From: Shewanella polaris
GTDB lineage: Bacteria > Pseudomonadota > Gammaproteobacteria > Enterobacterales > Shewanellaceae
Assembly (NCBI RefSeq): GCF_006385555.1
Contig: NZ_CP041036.1
Location: forward strand, 2,604,001-2,668,000
DNA length: 64,000 nt
Reading direction: 5' to 3'
Under the pieces are notes generated by a model. That model was not told where the DNA came from, searched no databases, and worked only from the letters and a program-made list of their open reading frames with translations. A program made the position numbers and the translations under genes. Shown here piece after piece: positions 19,125-27,059 of the stretch (the stretch's first letter is position 1; each line of letters starts with the position of its first letter).

Positions 19125-19490
19125 ACATTCGTTTACTCGCTGTTGCTGAATGTTAGATAATTCAGTAACAGCAACGTAAGCGTACTCGCTGTGTTCATCG
19201 CTTAAACGTATTGTCGCTGCTTGGGGTAACGCACAGCGAAAGATAAAAGCTTGCGATTGATACGCACTGTGAAAATACACCCCAGACAGATATTGCACGT
19301 CAACCTCACAGCCCAACTCTTCAAAACATTCACGTTGTAATGCCTGATGAATCGTTTCATTAGGGTCAAGTCCACCACCCGGTAAACCCCAATGTTTGTC
19401 ACCATAAGTGGCTTTTAACAACAGCACTTTCCCATCGTCATTAGTAATTACCGCATGAGAACTGAGTCTAAATAAATCATTAAAAGCCAT
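19086..19490 (-). CDS. NUDIX hydrolase
   Basis: The 134-residue protein starts best at ATG 19490 (MAFNDLFR); the open frame reaches 19526. The NUDIX box is complete: GGGLDPNETIHQALQ followed by RECFEELG. It contains KHWGLPGGGLDP, typical of small 8-oxo-dGTP/ADP-ribose type enzymes. The substrate is not determinable. Its C-terminal 13 codons overlap the end of the convergent oxidoreductase gene, with no room for a terminator between them. It lies at the left edge of the integron-cassette region but shows no attC at its own 3' end. Confidence 0.88.
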   Translation of the reverse strand: MAFNDLFRLSSHAVITNDDGKVLLLKATYGDKHWGLPGGGLDPNETIHQALQRECFEELGCEVDVQYLSGVYFHSAYQSQAFIFRCALPQAATIRLSDEHSEYAYVAVTELSNIQQQRVNECLAFSGVVRSAAF

Positions 19491-19748
19491 GATGGTTTTC
19501 CTATTATAAAGTGAAGCGACCGACAAACTTATTGCTCACAACCTAACGTTGAAAATGATAATGGCTTAACTGAATACCGTGAAGGATTAATTTAAGATAC
19601 TGAAATATAGCGAGTTAACTAATTAGCAAAGAGGCTAAGGGAACTTGCTGACTACTGAAAAGTAGCTAGCTAACAATCACATCAAACAGCGCGTTTTCTC
19701 GAACTGTCATTGACATAATAAAGAGTCACATCTCACGAGTTCGGGCTT

Positions 19749-19801
19749 GTTCAACACTTGGGATAAGGACGCGGCTTCGCGCGGCCTATCCTTAGTTATG
19801 A
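19749..19801 (-). repeat. attC-like integron recombination site (cassette 2)
   Basis: Read on the minus strand, TCATAAC overlaps the stop codon of the cassette gene, followed by an imperfect stem GGATAGGCCGCG/CGCGTCCTTATCC and ending in GTTGAAC, which fits the R' consensus GTTRRRY. The 5' site CTCATAAC is the exact complement of GTTATGAG at the cassette's other end (20205-20212), as required for a gene cassette. The hairpin loop resembles known attC loops. At 53 bases it is at the short end for attC. Confidence 0.6.
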
Positions 19802-20196
19802 GTATTCAACCACCCAACTCACAACCCATAAGATCATTATTCCAGAACTTACCAATGCTTGCTTTCTTTTTGTTAGCACAAGCTTATCAAAGTCAGAAGA
19901 GCATAGGTTTGGTGTAATAATTCTTTCATCACCAAATATAAAATATGCCCCCATCCAAATTAATAAAATAACGCCTAGTGCCATCCAAACCCAGCCAAAA
20001 GTGATGTAAAAAGGCGAAATAATATAGGCGGTCAATTGTAAAAAGAAACGGGGTGATTTTAACGTTCTAGCTTTTGCACCATGTTTATTTGCATAGTCCA
20101 CAAAGGAAATAGCAGAACCTTCATCTAATATCGTTTTTGATATATTCCAATTCCTGCCGTGATTATTGGCAGAAGAAATATTAAAAACTCAATCAT
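19796..20196 (-). pseudogene. Frameshifted integron cassette gene, small membrane protein
   Basis: From ATG 20196 a frame reads MIEFLIFLLPIITAG then YQKRY-stop. The remaining protein is open in another frame (ILDEGSAISFVDYAN onward) down to 19796. Adding one base to the A5 run (T5 at 20134-20138 on the plus strand) joins the two as a protein of about 133 residues with an N-terminal and two further membrane segments. The downstream frame alone could start at GTG 20101 (101 residues). The gene fills a cassette bounded by matching attC core sites. I recognise no family. It could be a real frameshift, a sequencing error or slippage. Confidence 0.5.
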
Positions 20197-20205
20197 CCCT
20201 AATAC

Positions 20206-20306
20206 TCATAACGCCCCCTAATAAGTGAACCAAGTACTGGCGGGCGATTTGCTCAGAAAATGGCATGAAAGCCTTAAAAAAATCTTAATTCAGAGACTTG
20301 TTAACT
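20206..20306 (-). repeat. attC-like integron recombination site (cassette 1)
   Basis: On the minus strand it begins AGTTAACAAG 5 bases after the stop of the 20311-20664 gene and ends AGGGGGCGTTATGA, which resembles the 3' end of Vibrio VCR-type attC sites (GGCGGGCGTTA). Its length of about 101 bases is typical. The recombination point G/TT is where the next cassette begins. Confidence 0.55.
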
Positions 20307-20310
20307 TACG

Positions 20311-20664
20311 TCACGCCATATCAATCACTGGTTTAGCGACAGTGACACCGATAATGAGTAACATCAAAAAAGGGACTGCATGGCACAAAATCATCGGATA
20401 CTTGCCAACAGAATCCTTCGTTGGGATAAAAAAATAGGGATCAACTTTAAGTAAACATTTATAGAAAGGCATCAATATGGGCTTAAACCAACTATGAAAG
20501 TAATACCCACTTACAGCCACTATCTGTACTTCAACAAGTAATAAGAATATATCAAGCCCAACAGCGTCAACAAACAAAGCTAAAGACACTAACTCTGGGT
20601 TAAGTAGCAATACACAGACAACCGATATTGTCGCGGTCTCCCACATCCACTTTTTGATGTTCAT
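20311..20664 (-). CDS. Integron cassette-encoded hypothetical membrane protein
   Basis: This 117-residue protein has about three hydrophobic segments: residues 10-35, 38-55 and 95-113 (MILCHAVPFLMLLIIGVTVAK). It starts with a Lys-rich MNIKKWMW. I recognise no family. Its stop is 5 bases from an attC-like site, the usual arrangement for a gene cassette, and a candidate cassette start (GTTAATG on the minus strand) is at 20703-20709. Small orphan membrane proteins are common cargo of chromosomal integrons. Confidence 0.6.
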   Translation of the reverse strand: MNIKKWMWETATISVVCVLLLNPELVSLALFVDAVGLDIFLLLVEVQIVAVSGYYFHSWFKPILMPFYKCLLKVDPYFFIPTKDSVGKYPMILCHAVPFLMLLIIGVTVAKPVIDMA

Positions 20665-20715
20665 AAATCTTCCATGATTAAGTAAGTTATTATTGGAATA
20701 AACATTAACTGACTT

Positions 20716-21035
20716 TCAGTAGTCATTCAATTGAAAGCGCTGTTTTCCTTGATTATATTTATTGAATCGGGTTTTGGAGAGTTTGATGAACTGTTGCAGA
20801 CGGTTACGGAGGGAAAGATAGCGACAAAGACTCTTAGAGTCTATTAACTCAGACTATGCCTTAACTTTTTGATGTTATGTACCAAGCAAATAAACAATAC
20901 CACCCATTTTATGGTGACCTGCACTCGCACATAAGCTTGGCCGCTGTGTCTATTTCATGCTGAAGAACAAAACGCTGTTTGATGAACAACAATTCTTGAA
21001 AGGATAAGTCGCGCAATAAGGTGAGCTGAACGTCT
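20716..21035 (-). pseudogene. Degenerate transposase fragment (C-terminal part)
   Basis: Three consecutive minus-strand frames give transposase-like peptides broken by stops and frameshifts: LTLLRDLSFQELLFIKQR (near 21020), then VRVQVTIKWVVLFICLVHN (near 20900) ending at 20844, then SLCRYLSLRNRLQQFIK running to the stop at 20716. The CLVHNIKKL motif resembles the C terminus of IS1182/IS5-like transposases. No intact frame or terminal repeats were found, so this is a relic. The family assignment is tentative. Confidence 0.5.
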
Positions 21036-21547
21036 AACTAGATACTCTTAAAAAGAGAAGCGAGCATGACCGTGAATGATGTGGCTAATGAAGCAATGAC
21101 TTCTTTCCATCATCACTATGCCAAATGCTATTTAAGCTACATTGCCTGCTGTTGATTTTACAAAGAATAACACCTTATTGGTGCGCATTAATAAATGCAA
21201 TCAACAAAGTCGTTTACACCTTAAATGAGCCTAAAACTAACTGTGTACAAAGCACCTCTGACTTGAATAGTGCCATCTTAGGGTTAACCGATAAATGTCT
21301 CGGCTTTGCCTCCTGAGTCGCTCTACCTCCTAAATCCATTTAGTCGTAGTGCCCCTGACATTTCAAAGGAATGAAAAGCGTCAGGTAGCATTCTTTATTT
21401 TAAAGTAAATCGCACTAAGAGAGCCTCTATGTGTGTTTGCCCACTTTTATTTCTAAGAGCTCGATAATTTGACTGCTAAAAAATTTAGTGGGGTCAGGGT
21501 AAACTTTTATAAAAAGTAAATTTAAACACTGGCTTTTTAAAACGTTT
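21036..21547. other. Non-coding or decayed stretch in the accessory region
   Basis: No convincing gene is seen on either strand; the 63-codon plus frame at 21125 has no ribosome-binding site. A segment near 21490 (GTGGGGTCAGGGTAAACTTT) resembles termini often seen beside REP-associated transposase relics in Shewanella and Vibrio. Confidence 0.4.
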
Positions 21548-21638
21548 ATGTCCAAAAAAGAGTTAGTTCCTGTAACCTATAAATGGATAAATTCAACTCT
21601 GAATTTGAGGTCGTTGAAGGCTCTTTATACAAGAATGC

Positions 21639-22091
21639 GTGATGCTCACATGGCCTTTCTCGCACATCCATGTGCTACAAGGCATTCAGGCATCCTGCCT
21701 ATCAGATGTGAGCTTAGCTTTCGCGGTACAGGTCGTTCTTTGGCGTCCTGCCATCACGACATTCGTGAATCCATTCACATCAGATGTACCATCGGAAGCG
21801 TTAGCATTTTCACTCTTTATTAATAAGATGGGCCGAAGCAGCATACAATTTAAGTTAAAATCTGGATTAATTTCCGTCGCGACCTTTTCGCTCTTTGAAA
21901 ATGTTGCCGGAACGGCAGGGGTGATCCAAGAGGGGATTGCTGTTGATCCCCTTTTGGCCCGTGCAGGGTGGAACCTTGCGATGTTAATTCAAACGGAGTT
22001 TGAAAAAACTGGTGTGGGTGAAGCGCCACGACATGAGTGGCCGCAGGCCATAGCGGTAACGCACTATTTATATAACACTATTCCTCTTTAG
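21639..22091 (+). pseudogene. Orphan coding debris of unknown family
   Basis: One plus-strand frame is open for 150 codons. Only its last 88 residues (from ATG 21828, MGRSSIQFKLKSG to THYLYNTIPL) look protein-like. The first half (21640-21820) is a differently composed, G+C-richer segment that is open in several frames at once. I recognise no family and see no ribosome-binding site before 21639. It ends 3 bases from the convergent ATPase stop, so there is no intergenic terminator. It is most likely a fragment left by transposition, or a fused remnant. Confidence 0.35.
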
Positions 22092-22093
22092 CA

Positions 22094-24712
22094 CTATGCG
22101 TAAATAACACCGCGGCGTATTAACCATTTTTCAATTTCGACGGCAAACAGAATAAGTGAAGATATAAACATACAGACAGCAAGATCGGCCATTGGTAAAG
22201 GCTGGGTATGGAAAATAGTGTTCAATACAGGTGTATAAATCACCACCATCTGTAACAACAACGTCAGCAGAAATGCCCCTAACATGGGTAAATTACTGAA
22301 TAAACCAGTACGCAATAATGAAGTACTATTGCTGCGAACCGCCAGTGCATGAAACAACTGCGATACGGTTAATACGGTAAACACCATCGTTTGCCAGTAA
22401 ACTAGATCACGAGAAATAGCCCAAGCCATAGTAGCAATGGATATTCCACCAATAAATAACCCCACCCAGATAATATGCTGCCACATACCATGAGAAAAAA
22501 TACTTTCCTTTGGAGGCGTTGGCGCACGATTCATTATATTCGGTTCGGCTGGCTCGGTCGTTAATGCAAGGCCCGGCAAGCCATCAGTTACTAAGTTAAT
22601 CCACAGGATATGAATCGGCAATAAAGGAATAGGCAACCCGAAAAAAGGTGCTAGAAACAAGGTTAATATTTCACCAAAATTGGAACTCAATGTATATTTG
22701 ATAAATTTGCGAATATTATCGAAGGTGCGCCGTCCCGACCGTATCGCTCGAACGATCGAGGAAAAATCATCATCCAGCAATACCATATCAGAAGCTTCGC
22801 GGGCCACATCGGTTCCCTTCAGCCCCATGGCCACGCCAATACTCGCACGCTTCAATGCGGGTGCATCGTTGACGCCATCGCCGGTCATAGCGACAAATTC
22901 ACCTTTTTCCTGCAACGCTTTGACAATACGTAATTTTTGTTCAGGTGTCACCCTTGCGTACACCCGTATCGTGTCAACTAGGCGGGAGAATTCTTCATCC
23001 GGTATTTTAGCAAGCTGATCACCACTTAGCATCGCACTATCGTCATCAATAATACCCAAACGTTGTGCTATCGCAAACGCGGTACCAGGGTGATCTCCAG
23101 TAATCATTACTGGAATAATGCTCGCTGTAAGGCAATCATTCACAGCCTTAGGTACTTCCGGCCGCGGCGGATCAATCAGCGCCACCAGCCCCAAAAAAGT
23201 GAGTTCTCGTTCTACAACGTCTGCTTCTAGTGGATCTGGCAAGCGATTAAATTCACGCTTTGCAAATGCCAGAACACGATAACCTTTACTCGCTAACTGT
23301 GTTGCCTCTGCCAACACAGTCGCTACTTCAAACGCTGTAGCGCCATCATTATTTAATCCTTGAATACATTGTTGTAGTACTTTTTCTGGCGCGCCTTTGA
23401 TGTACGCAGTCACAACATCGGATGTTTGATGCAAGGTTGTCATCTGTTTTCGTTGGCTATCAAATGCAATAACAGCTATACGTGGCTTTGCTTGCTCAAG
23501 GATAGACTTGTCAAAACCGGCCATGTGAGCGGCTTCGAACAATGCCAGCTCGGTCGGTTCACCAGCAGGTTTGCCATCTTTAACCATGATGTCATTGTTT
23601 AGTGCCATGGCTTGGCCCAGTTCGGTCCATGGAATACTTGCTTCTGACTCAGGCATTGCTTTTCGCAGTTCACCAGCGGCGTAAAATAACTCAGCAGTCA
23701 TGAGGTTTTGTGTCAGAGTGCCGGTCTTGTCAGTACAGATATAAGTAACTGAACCTAGGGTTTCCACCGCGGGTAAGTTACGCACTAGCGCATTATGTCG
23801 AATCAGCTTACGCGCCCCTAGGGCTAGTGAAATGGTCACCACCGCCGGAAGTGCTTCCGGTATCGCTGCAACTCCCAGGCTTACAGAGGTTAAAAACATC
23901 AGTAATATTGGTTGTCCTTGCAGCAAGCCTACAACAAACACCATTATACATATTGCCAACACAGCCAAAGCAAGATAACGGCCAAAACGAGACAATCGCG
24001 TTTGCAAGGGTGTTTTTACATTCGTTTCATCTTGCAGCAACCCAGCAATCTGGCCTATTTCGGTTTCCATACCACTGGCAACCACGACCCCTTTGCCTCG
24101 TCCACGCGTAATCATACTGCTCTTAAAGACTAGATTTAAACGGTCTCCAATGGCCAACTCAGTATTAACTAACGGTTCTGTTTGCTTTTCTATTGCACTC
24201 GATTCACCAGTCAGTGCTGATTCATCAACCTGTAGATCTTCCTCTTCTAGTAAACGCAAATCAGCAGGCACAATATTTCCTGCTTCCAGCATGACAATAT
24301 CACCCGGTACTAGCTCTATTGTGTCAATGGTTACTTCATTAGTATCACGCAATACATGTGCATCTGGCGCTGCCATTTTTCGCAGTGCCGCCACAGCTCG
24401 TTCAGCCCTATACTCTTGTCCGGTGCCAATAATTGCATTTAGTAATACAATTACCAGAATAGCAATAGTATCTTGTAGCTCACCTAAAAACCCCGAAATC
24501 ACTGCCGCGACCAACAGCACAATAATCATGAAATCAGAAAATTGCCCGAGTAAAATGAACAGCAACGAACGTCGTTTTTTTTGGATAATCGCATTATGCC
24601 CATATTCAATTAGGCGTTTTTTTGCCTGTTCTATGGTCAGGCCCGTTAACGATGAGTCAAGCCGCTGTAGAACATCTGCAGATTGTAAACTGTGCCATTT
24701 GGGTGATGACAT
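22094..24712 (-). CDS. P2-type cation-transporting ATPase (Ca2+/Mn2+-like)
   Basis: This 872-residue P-type ATPase starts at ATG 24712; the longer frame begins with a TTG inside the preceding gene. The actuator loop TGES is near residue 168, phosphorylation site DKTGT near 328, and [10 protein letters not shown] follows in the hinge. It lacks N-terminal CxxC metal domains, so it is not a P1B heavy-metal pump. SERCA-type ligands are conserved: IPEALP in M4, NFGEI in M5 and NLVTDGLP in M6, which favours Ca2+ or Mn2+. It ends a three-gene operon with a VIT-like protein and DUF211, one base after the VIT stop. Its G+C looks higher than the flanks, suggesting transfer. Confidence 0.92.
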   Translation of the reverse strand: MSSPKWHSLQSADVLQRLDSSLTGLTIEQAKKRLIEYGHNAIIQKKRRSLLFILLGQFSDFMIIVLLVAAVISGFLGELQDTIAILVIVLLNAIIGTGQEYRAERAVAALRKMAAPDAHVLRDTNEVTIDTIELVPGDIVMLEAGNIVPADLRLLEEEDLQVDESALTGESSAIEKQTEPLVNTELAIGDRLNLVFKSSMITRGRGKGVVVASGMETEIGQIAGLLQDETNVKTPLQTRLSRFGRYLALAVLAICIMVFVVGLLQGQPILLMFLTSVSLGVAAIPEALPAVVTISLALGARKLIRHNALVRNLPAVETLGSVTYICTDKTGTLTQNLMTAELFYAAGELRKAMPESEASIPWTELGQAMALNNDIMVKDGKPAGEPTELALFEAAHMAGFDKSILEQAKPRIAVIAFDSQRKQMTTLHQTSDVVTAYIKGAPEKVLQQCIQGLNNDGATAFEVATVLAEATQLASKGYRVLAFAKREFNRLPDPLEADVVERELTFLGLVALIDPPRPEVPKAVNDCLTASIIPVMITGDHPGTAFAIAQRLGIIDDDSAMLSGDQLAKIPDEEFSRLVDTIRVYARVTPEQKLRIVKALQEKGEFVAMTGDGVNDAPALKRASIGVAMGLKGTDVAREASDMVLLDDDFSSIVRAIRSGRRTFDNIRKFIKYTLSSNFGEILTLFLAPFFGLPIPLLPIHILWINLVTDGLPGLALTTEPAEPNIMNRAPTPPKESIFSHGMWQHIIWVGLFIGGISIATMAWAISRDLVYWQTMVFTVLTVSQLFHALAVRSNSTSLLRTGLFSNLPMLGAFLLTLLLQMVVIYTPVLNTIFHTQPLPMADLAVCMFISSLILFAVEIEKWLIRRGVIYA

Positions 24713-24713
24713 T

Positions 24714-25298
24714 TTAGTTTCCAACAAAGAAGTAAATAATCGAAGCGGTTAATACAGCAACTAGCAATGCCTGTATACCACTGCGTAACCACGTCACCCC
24801 TGATATCCGGCCAAGAAAAACACCTAATAAAAAAGTGAGTAGCAATGCCACAAAGACGGCAGAATAAAGAGGTGAAAGAGGAAGATTAACGCCTGCCATG
24901 GCCAGCCAGAGTGGCGACAAGATTAACAATGAAATGACCAGCGGTGCTAGGCCATTAACCAATGCTACCAACAAGGGAACCCAGCGCGAGGCGACACCAT
25001 GCGCACTATTATGGAGATCACTAATCATTGCCCTCTCCAGTTCTCCCAGGGCATATTTTCGCTCCGCAGATTCACTGATGTAAGCACTGCTAATACCACT
25101 CATGCTCAGTGCAATCGCTGCTCCGAGACAGACACCAATAACCATGGATAAATCGGCAGGTTTACTGACAATAAAACCCATTATCAACCCGAGCATGGTA
25201 AGTGCACCATCAAAGCCATTTACAACAAAATAACGACGTACAATTCCCCGTGAGTTGGTTATATCGAGTAAAAATCTGGCCTGCTTTAACGGACTCAT
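24714..25298 (-). CDS. VIT1/CCC1-like membrane protein
   Basis: The 194-residue protein has about five hydrophobic segments. RRYFVVNGFDGALTMLGLIMG near residue 21 matches the first helix of VIT1/CCC1 transporters (N-x-F/D-G-x-x-T/S), and GISSAYISESAERKYALGELE is the family's charged segment after helix two. It is shorter than typical iron/manganese VIT proteins (about 230), resembling the archaeal TIGR00267-type subgroup. It sits between DUF211 (6 bases upstream) and the ATPase (1 base downstream). VIT proteins export Fe2+/Mn2+ from the cytosol; the substrate here is inferred. Confidence 0.82.
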   Translation of the reverse strand: MSPLKQARFLLDITNSRGIVRRYFVVNGFDGALTMLGLIMGFIVSKPADLSMVIGVCLGAAIALSMSGISSAYISESAERKYALGELERAMISDLHNSAHGVASRWVPLLVALVNGLAPLVISLLILSPLWLAMAGVNLPLSPLYSAVFVALLLTFLLGVFLGRISGVTWLRSGIQALLVAVLTASIIYFFVGN

Positions 25299-25304
25299 AA
25301 TATG

Positions 25305-25574
25305 TTAACCAGCAACCGTTTCATTATTAACTTCAACCTCATCAATACTGTGAAGAGATCCTCCCATATTGGCAATGACAGATTGAATGGCATTAAAATC
25401 AATTGCACTACCAGCCAATTCTATTTGCACCGTTTCAGTGTTTTCATCCATTTCAAGAACAATCAATTTAACTCGATAATCGACACCAGCTTCGGCGATA
25501 GCTTGAGAAAACTCAAGTGCATTAGGTTGATGAGGTTTAAGTACATCCAGAACAACCCTTTTGACATTAACCAT
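25305..25574 (-). CDS. DUF211 protein
   Basis: This 89-residue protein carries the DUF211 pattern: VKRVVLDVLKPHQPNALEF at the N terminus, VLEMDENTETVQIELAG in the middle, and IDFNAIQSVIANMGGSLHSIDEVE at the end. DUF211 is a small ferredoxin-like domain best known from archaea and oligomerises in solved structures. It is the first gene of the operon with the VIT-like protein and the P2-type ATPase, and has a GGA-type ribosome-binding site. A role as metal sensor or cytoplasmic subunit is a guess from context. Its presence in Shewanella suggests horizontal transfer. Confidence 0.85.
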   Translation of the reverse strand: MVNVKRVVLDVLKPHQPNALEFSQAIAEAGVDYRVKLIVLEMDENTETVQIELAGSAIDFNAIQSVIANMGGSLHSIDEVEVNNETVAG

Positions 25575-26028
25575 AATAAATAGTCCTATAAATTTTAGTC
25601 TTATTGATTATATTTTAACCCCTCATGAATAATTTGTCGTGAGGTGTCTATGGTTTTTAGTTAACTTGGAAACCTAACGCTTTTGTCAACGTTTCAAATC
25701 ATACTGACTAATATGTACCCATTTATCTAGCATTGCTAGGATAATGAATATAGGTTTTGTCAGCGTGGATGACGCTAGATTTGTATGATGATTTTTAGAT
25801 CTAAAAAGATAGATTTAACACGGAATAGTTTTTCTAAACTTAGGGTATGTTGATCTTAGCGGCTTGAATTTTGTTCTAGATAAAAACGTTTTAATCGAGG
25901 CGAGTGGATTGCGGCCTAGCAATCTAAGAACTTTTACTCAACAAAGAGTGAAGAGTAAACAGCTGTTGGCTTCCTCTTAGTCTGGTGTAGACGAAGCGTC
26001 ACAACCTAAGTGAACGCTGGCCATAATA
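25575..26028. other. Intergenic region at the right edge of the accessory block
   Basis: No gene is seen. It should contain the promoter of the minus-strand DUF211 operon. The stretch 25850-25985 (GGGTATGTTGATCTTAG followed by a G+C-richer segment) looks like the end of an insertion element or MITE relic. No partner repeat was found within the window. Confidence 0.4.
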
Positions 26029-26448
26029 TTATTGACTAAACTGATTCACTTTATTCAGCAAACGCATAAATTCAACTTGTTCACTGTCGGTTAATGCCGT
26101 TAAAAAGTGTTGATTAACCCACTCTGCTTCGTGAATTAAATCTTGTTCGAGCGCTTTACCATTGTCGGTTAAAAAGATTTGAAATGAGCGACGATTGTCC
26201 GCTTCTTGATGACGAGTAATAAACCCCTGAACCTGTAGATTATCGAGCAGCCGCGTCATGGTGTAATTGGCTACGTCGCAACGTTTAGATAGCTCAGTTT
26301 GACTAATGCCCTCTTCTTGCCATAACGTAAATAGCACAGGCCAAATTTTACTGTCTAACTCATAGCGCTTTAAACGAGTATCGAGTTCTTGCTGCAAGGC
26401 AATATTTAAATGGGAAATCAAATAACTTAAACTTTCAAAACGTTCCAA
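26029..26448 (-). CDS. MarR-family transcriptional regulator
   Basis: The 139-residue protein has a MarR winged helix: GISQTELSKRCDVANYTMTR (recognition helix) and the wing GFITRHQEADNRRSFQIFLT, whose D-x-R is diagnostic. The N- and C-terminal helices form the dimer. MarR proteins repress efflux or stress genes and respond to phenolics or oxidants. Its neighbours give no obvious target; the DUF1285 gene lies upstream in the same direction after about 150 bases. Confidence 0.9.
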   Translation of the reverse strand: MERFESLSYLISHLNIALQQELDTRLKRYELDSKIWPVLFTLWQEEGISQTELSKRCDVANYTMTRLLDNLQVQGFITRHQEADNRRSFQIFLTDNGKALEQDLIHEAEWVNQHFLTALTDSEQVEFMRLLNKVNQFSQ

Positions 26449-26595
26449 ATGATATCTCCTGCATCGTCAGCCGTGTCATTATCTCTCAATGTACAGACCT
26501 TACCGGCTTTTAAGTAAGCCACAATATCCATACTTAGGTAAAACACACCTGAACACGGATTAGATTACCATCTCTATACGTTAATAGAAGCTATT

Positions 26596-27048
26596 TTAAG
26601 AGTCAAAAGATACATACTCGTTTATGTAGCGGTAATAACAGGCTCGATTTAATTGTCCCACCAAGCCCCGCACTAAAGGTGCGTATATGCCATTGTCTGT
26701 AATGATAATATCTGCGACATTAATAGCAGAAAGTTGAGTACCTATACTGCTGGTAAATATCAGCTCATCATTTGAATGAGTATCCGAAGGCGAAGCTTGA
26801 TAATCCACTAACAATAATGGATATGCCTCAACGGTGACTTTGACTTTTTCGACTGGCGTAATTAAGAAATACTCGTCATCAATACAATGCAAAATACTAC
26901 TGAACAAGGCCGAAAATTTTGCAGGCAACGGACTGTCTAGATACAGCCAATCGCCATTGGCTTGTATATGAAACAGCACATCATCACTGCACAGCGCCAC
27001 ACCATCAGGTTGAGTAAATGTACTTAATGCTGCTGTTTCATCTGTCAT
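26596..27048 (-). CDS. DUF1285 family protein
   Basis: The 150-residue soluble protein shows the DUF1285 pattern: FHIQANGDWLYLDSPLP near residue 26, DDEYFLITPVEKVKVTVEAYPLL in the middle and a C-terminal segment ending in NEYVSFDS. Solved family members are two-domain beta proteins of unknown function. It begins 11 bases after the ydiJ stop on the same strand and is probably cotranscribed with it. No catalytic residues are evident. Confidence 0.8.
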   Translation of the reverse strand: MTDETAALSTFTQPDGVALCSDDVLFHIQANGDWLYLDSPLPAKFSALFSSILHCIDDEYFLITPVEKVKVTVEAYPLLLVDYQASPSDTHSNDELIFTSSIGTQLSAINVADIIITDNGIYAPLVRGLVGQLNRACYYRYINEYVSFDS

Positions 27049-27059
27049 TATGCTTATCC

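Noticed and set aside
19541..19547. Third integron core site (GTTAGGT on the minus strand) before the NUDIX gene
   Set aside because: It fits GTTRRRY, but no matching partner site or hairpin could be found, so the NUDIX gene is not called a cassette.
20225..20437. 70-codon plus-strand frame in the cassette region
   Set aside because: It runs across an attC-like site and antisense to the cassette gene, and has no family resemblance.
24093..24752. 219-codon plus-strand frame
   Set aside because: It is antisense to the start of the P2-type ATPase; its Ser/Thr-rich composition is that of a shadow frame.
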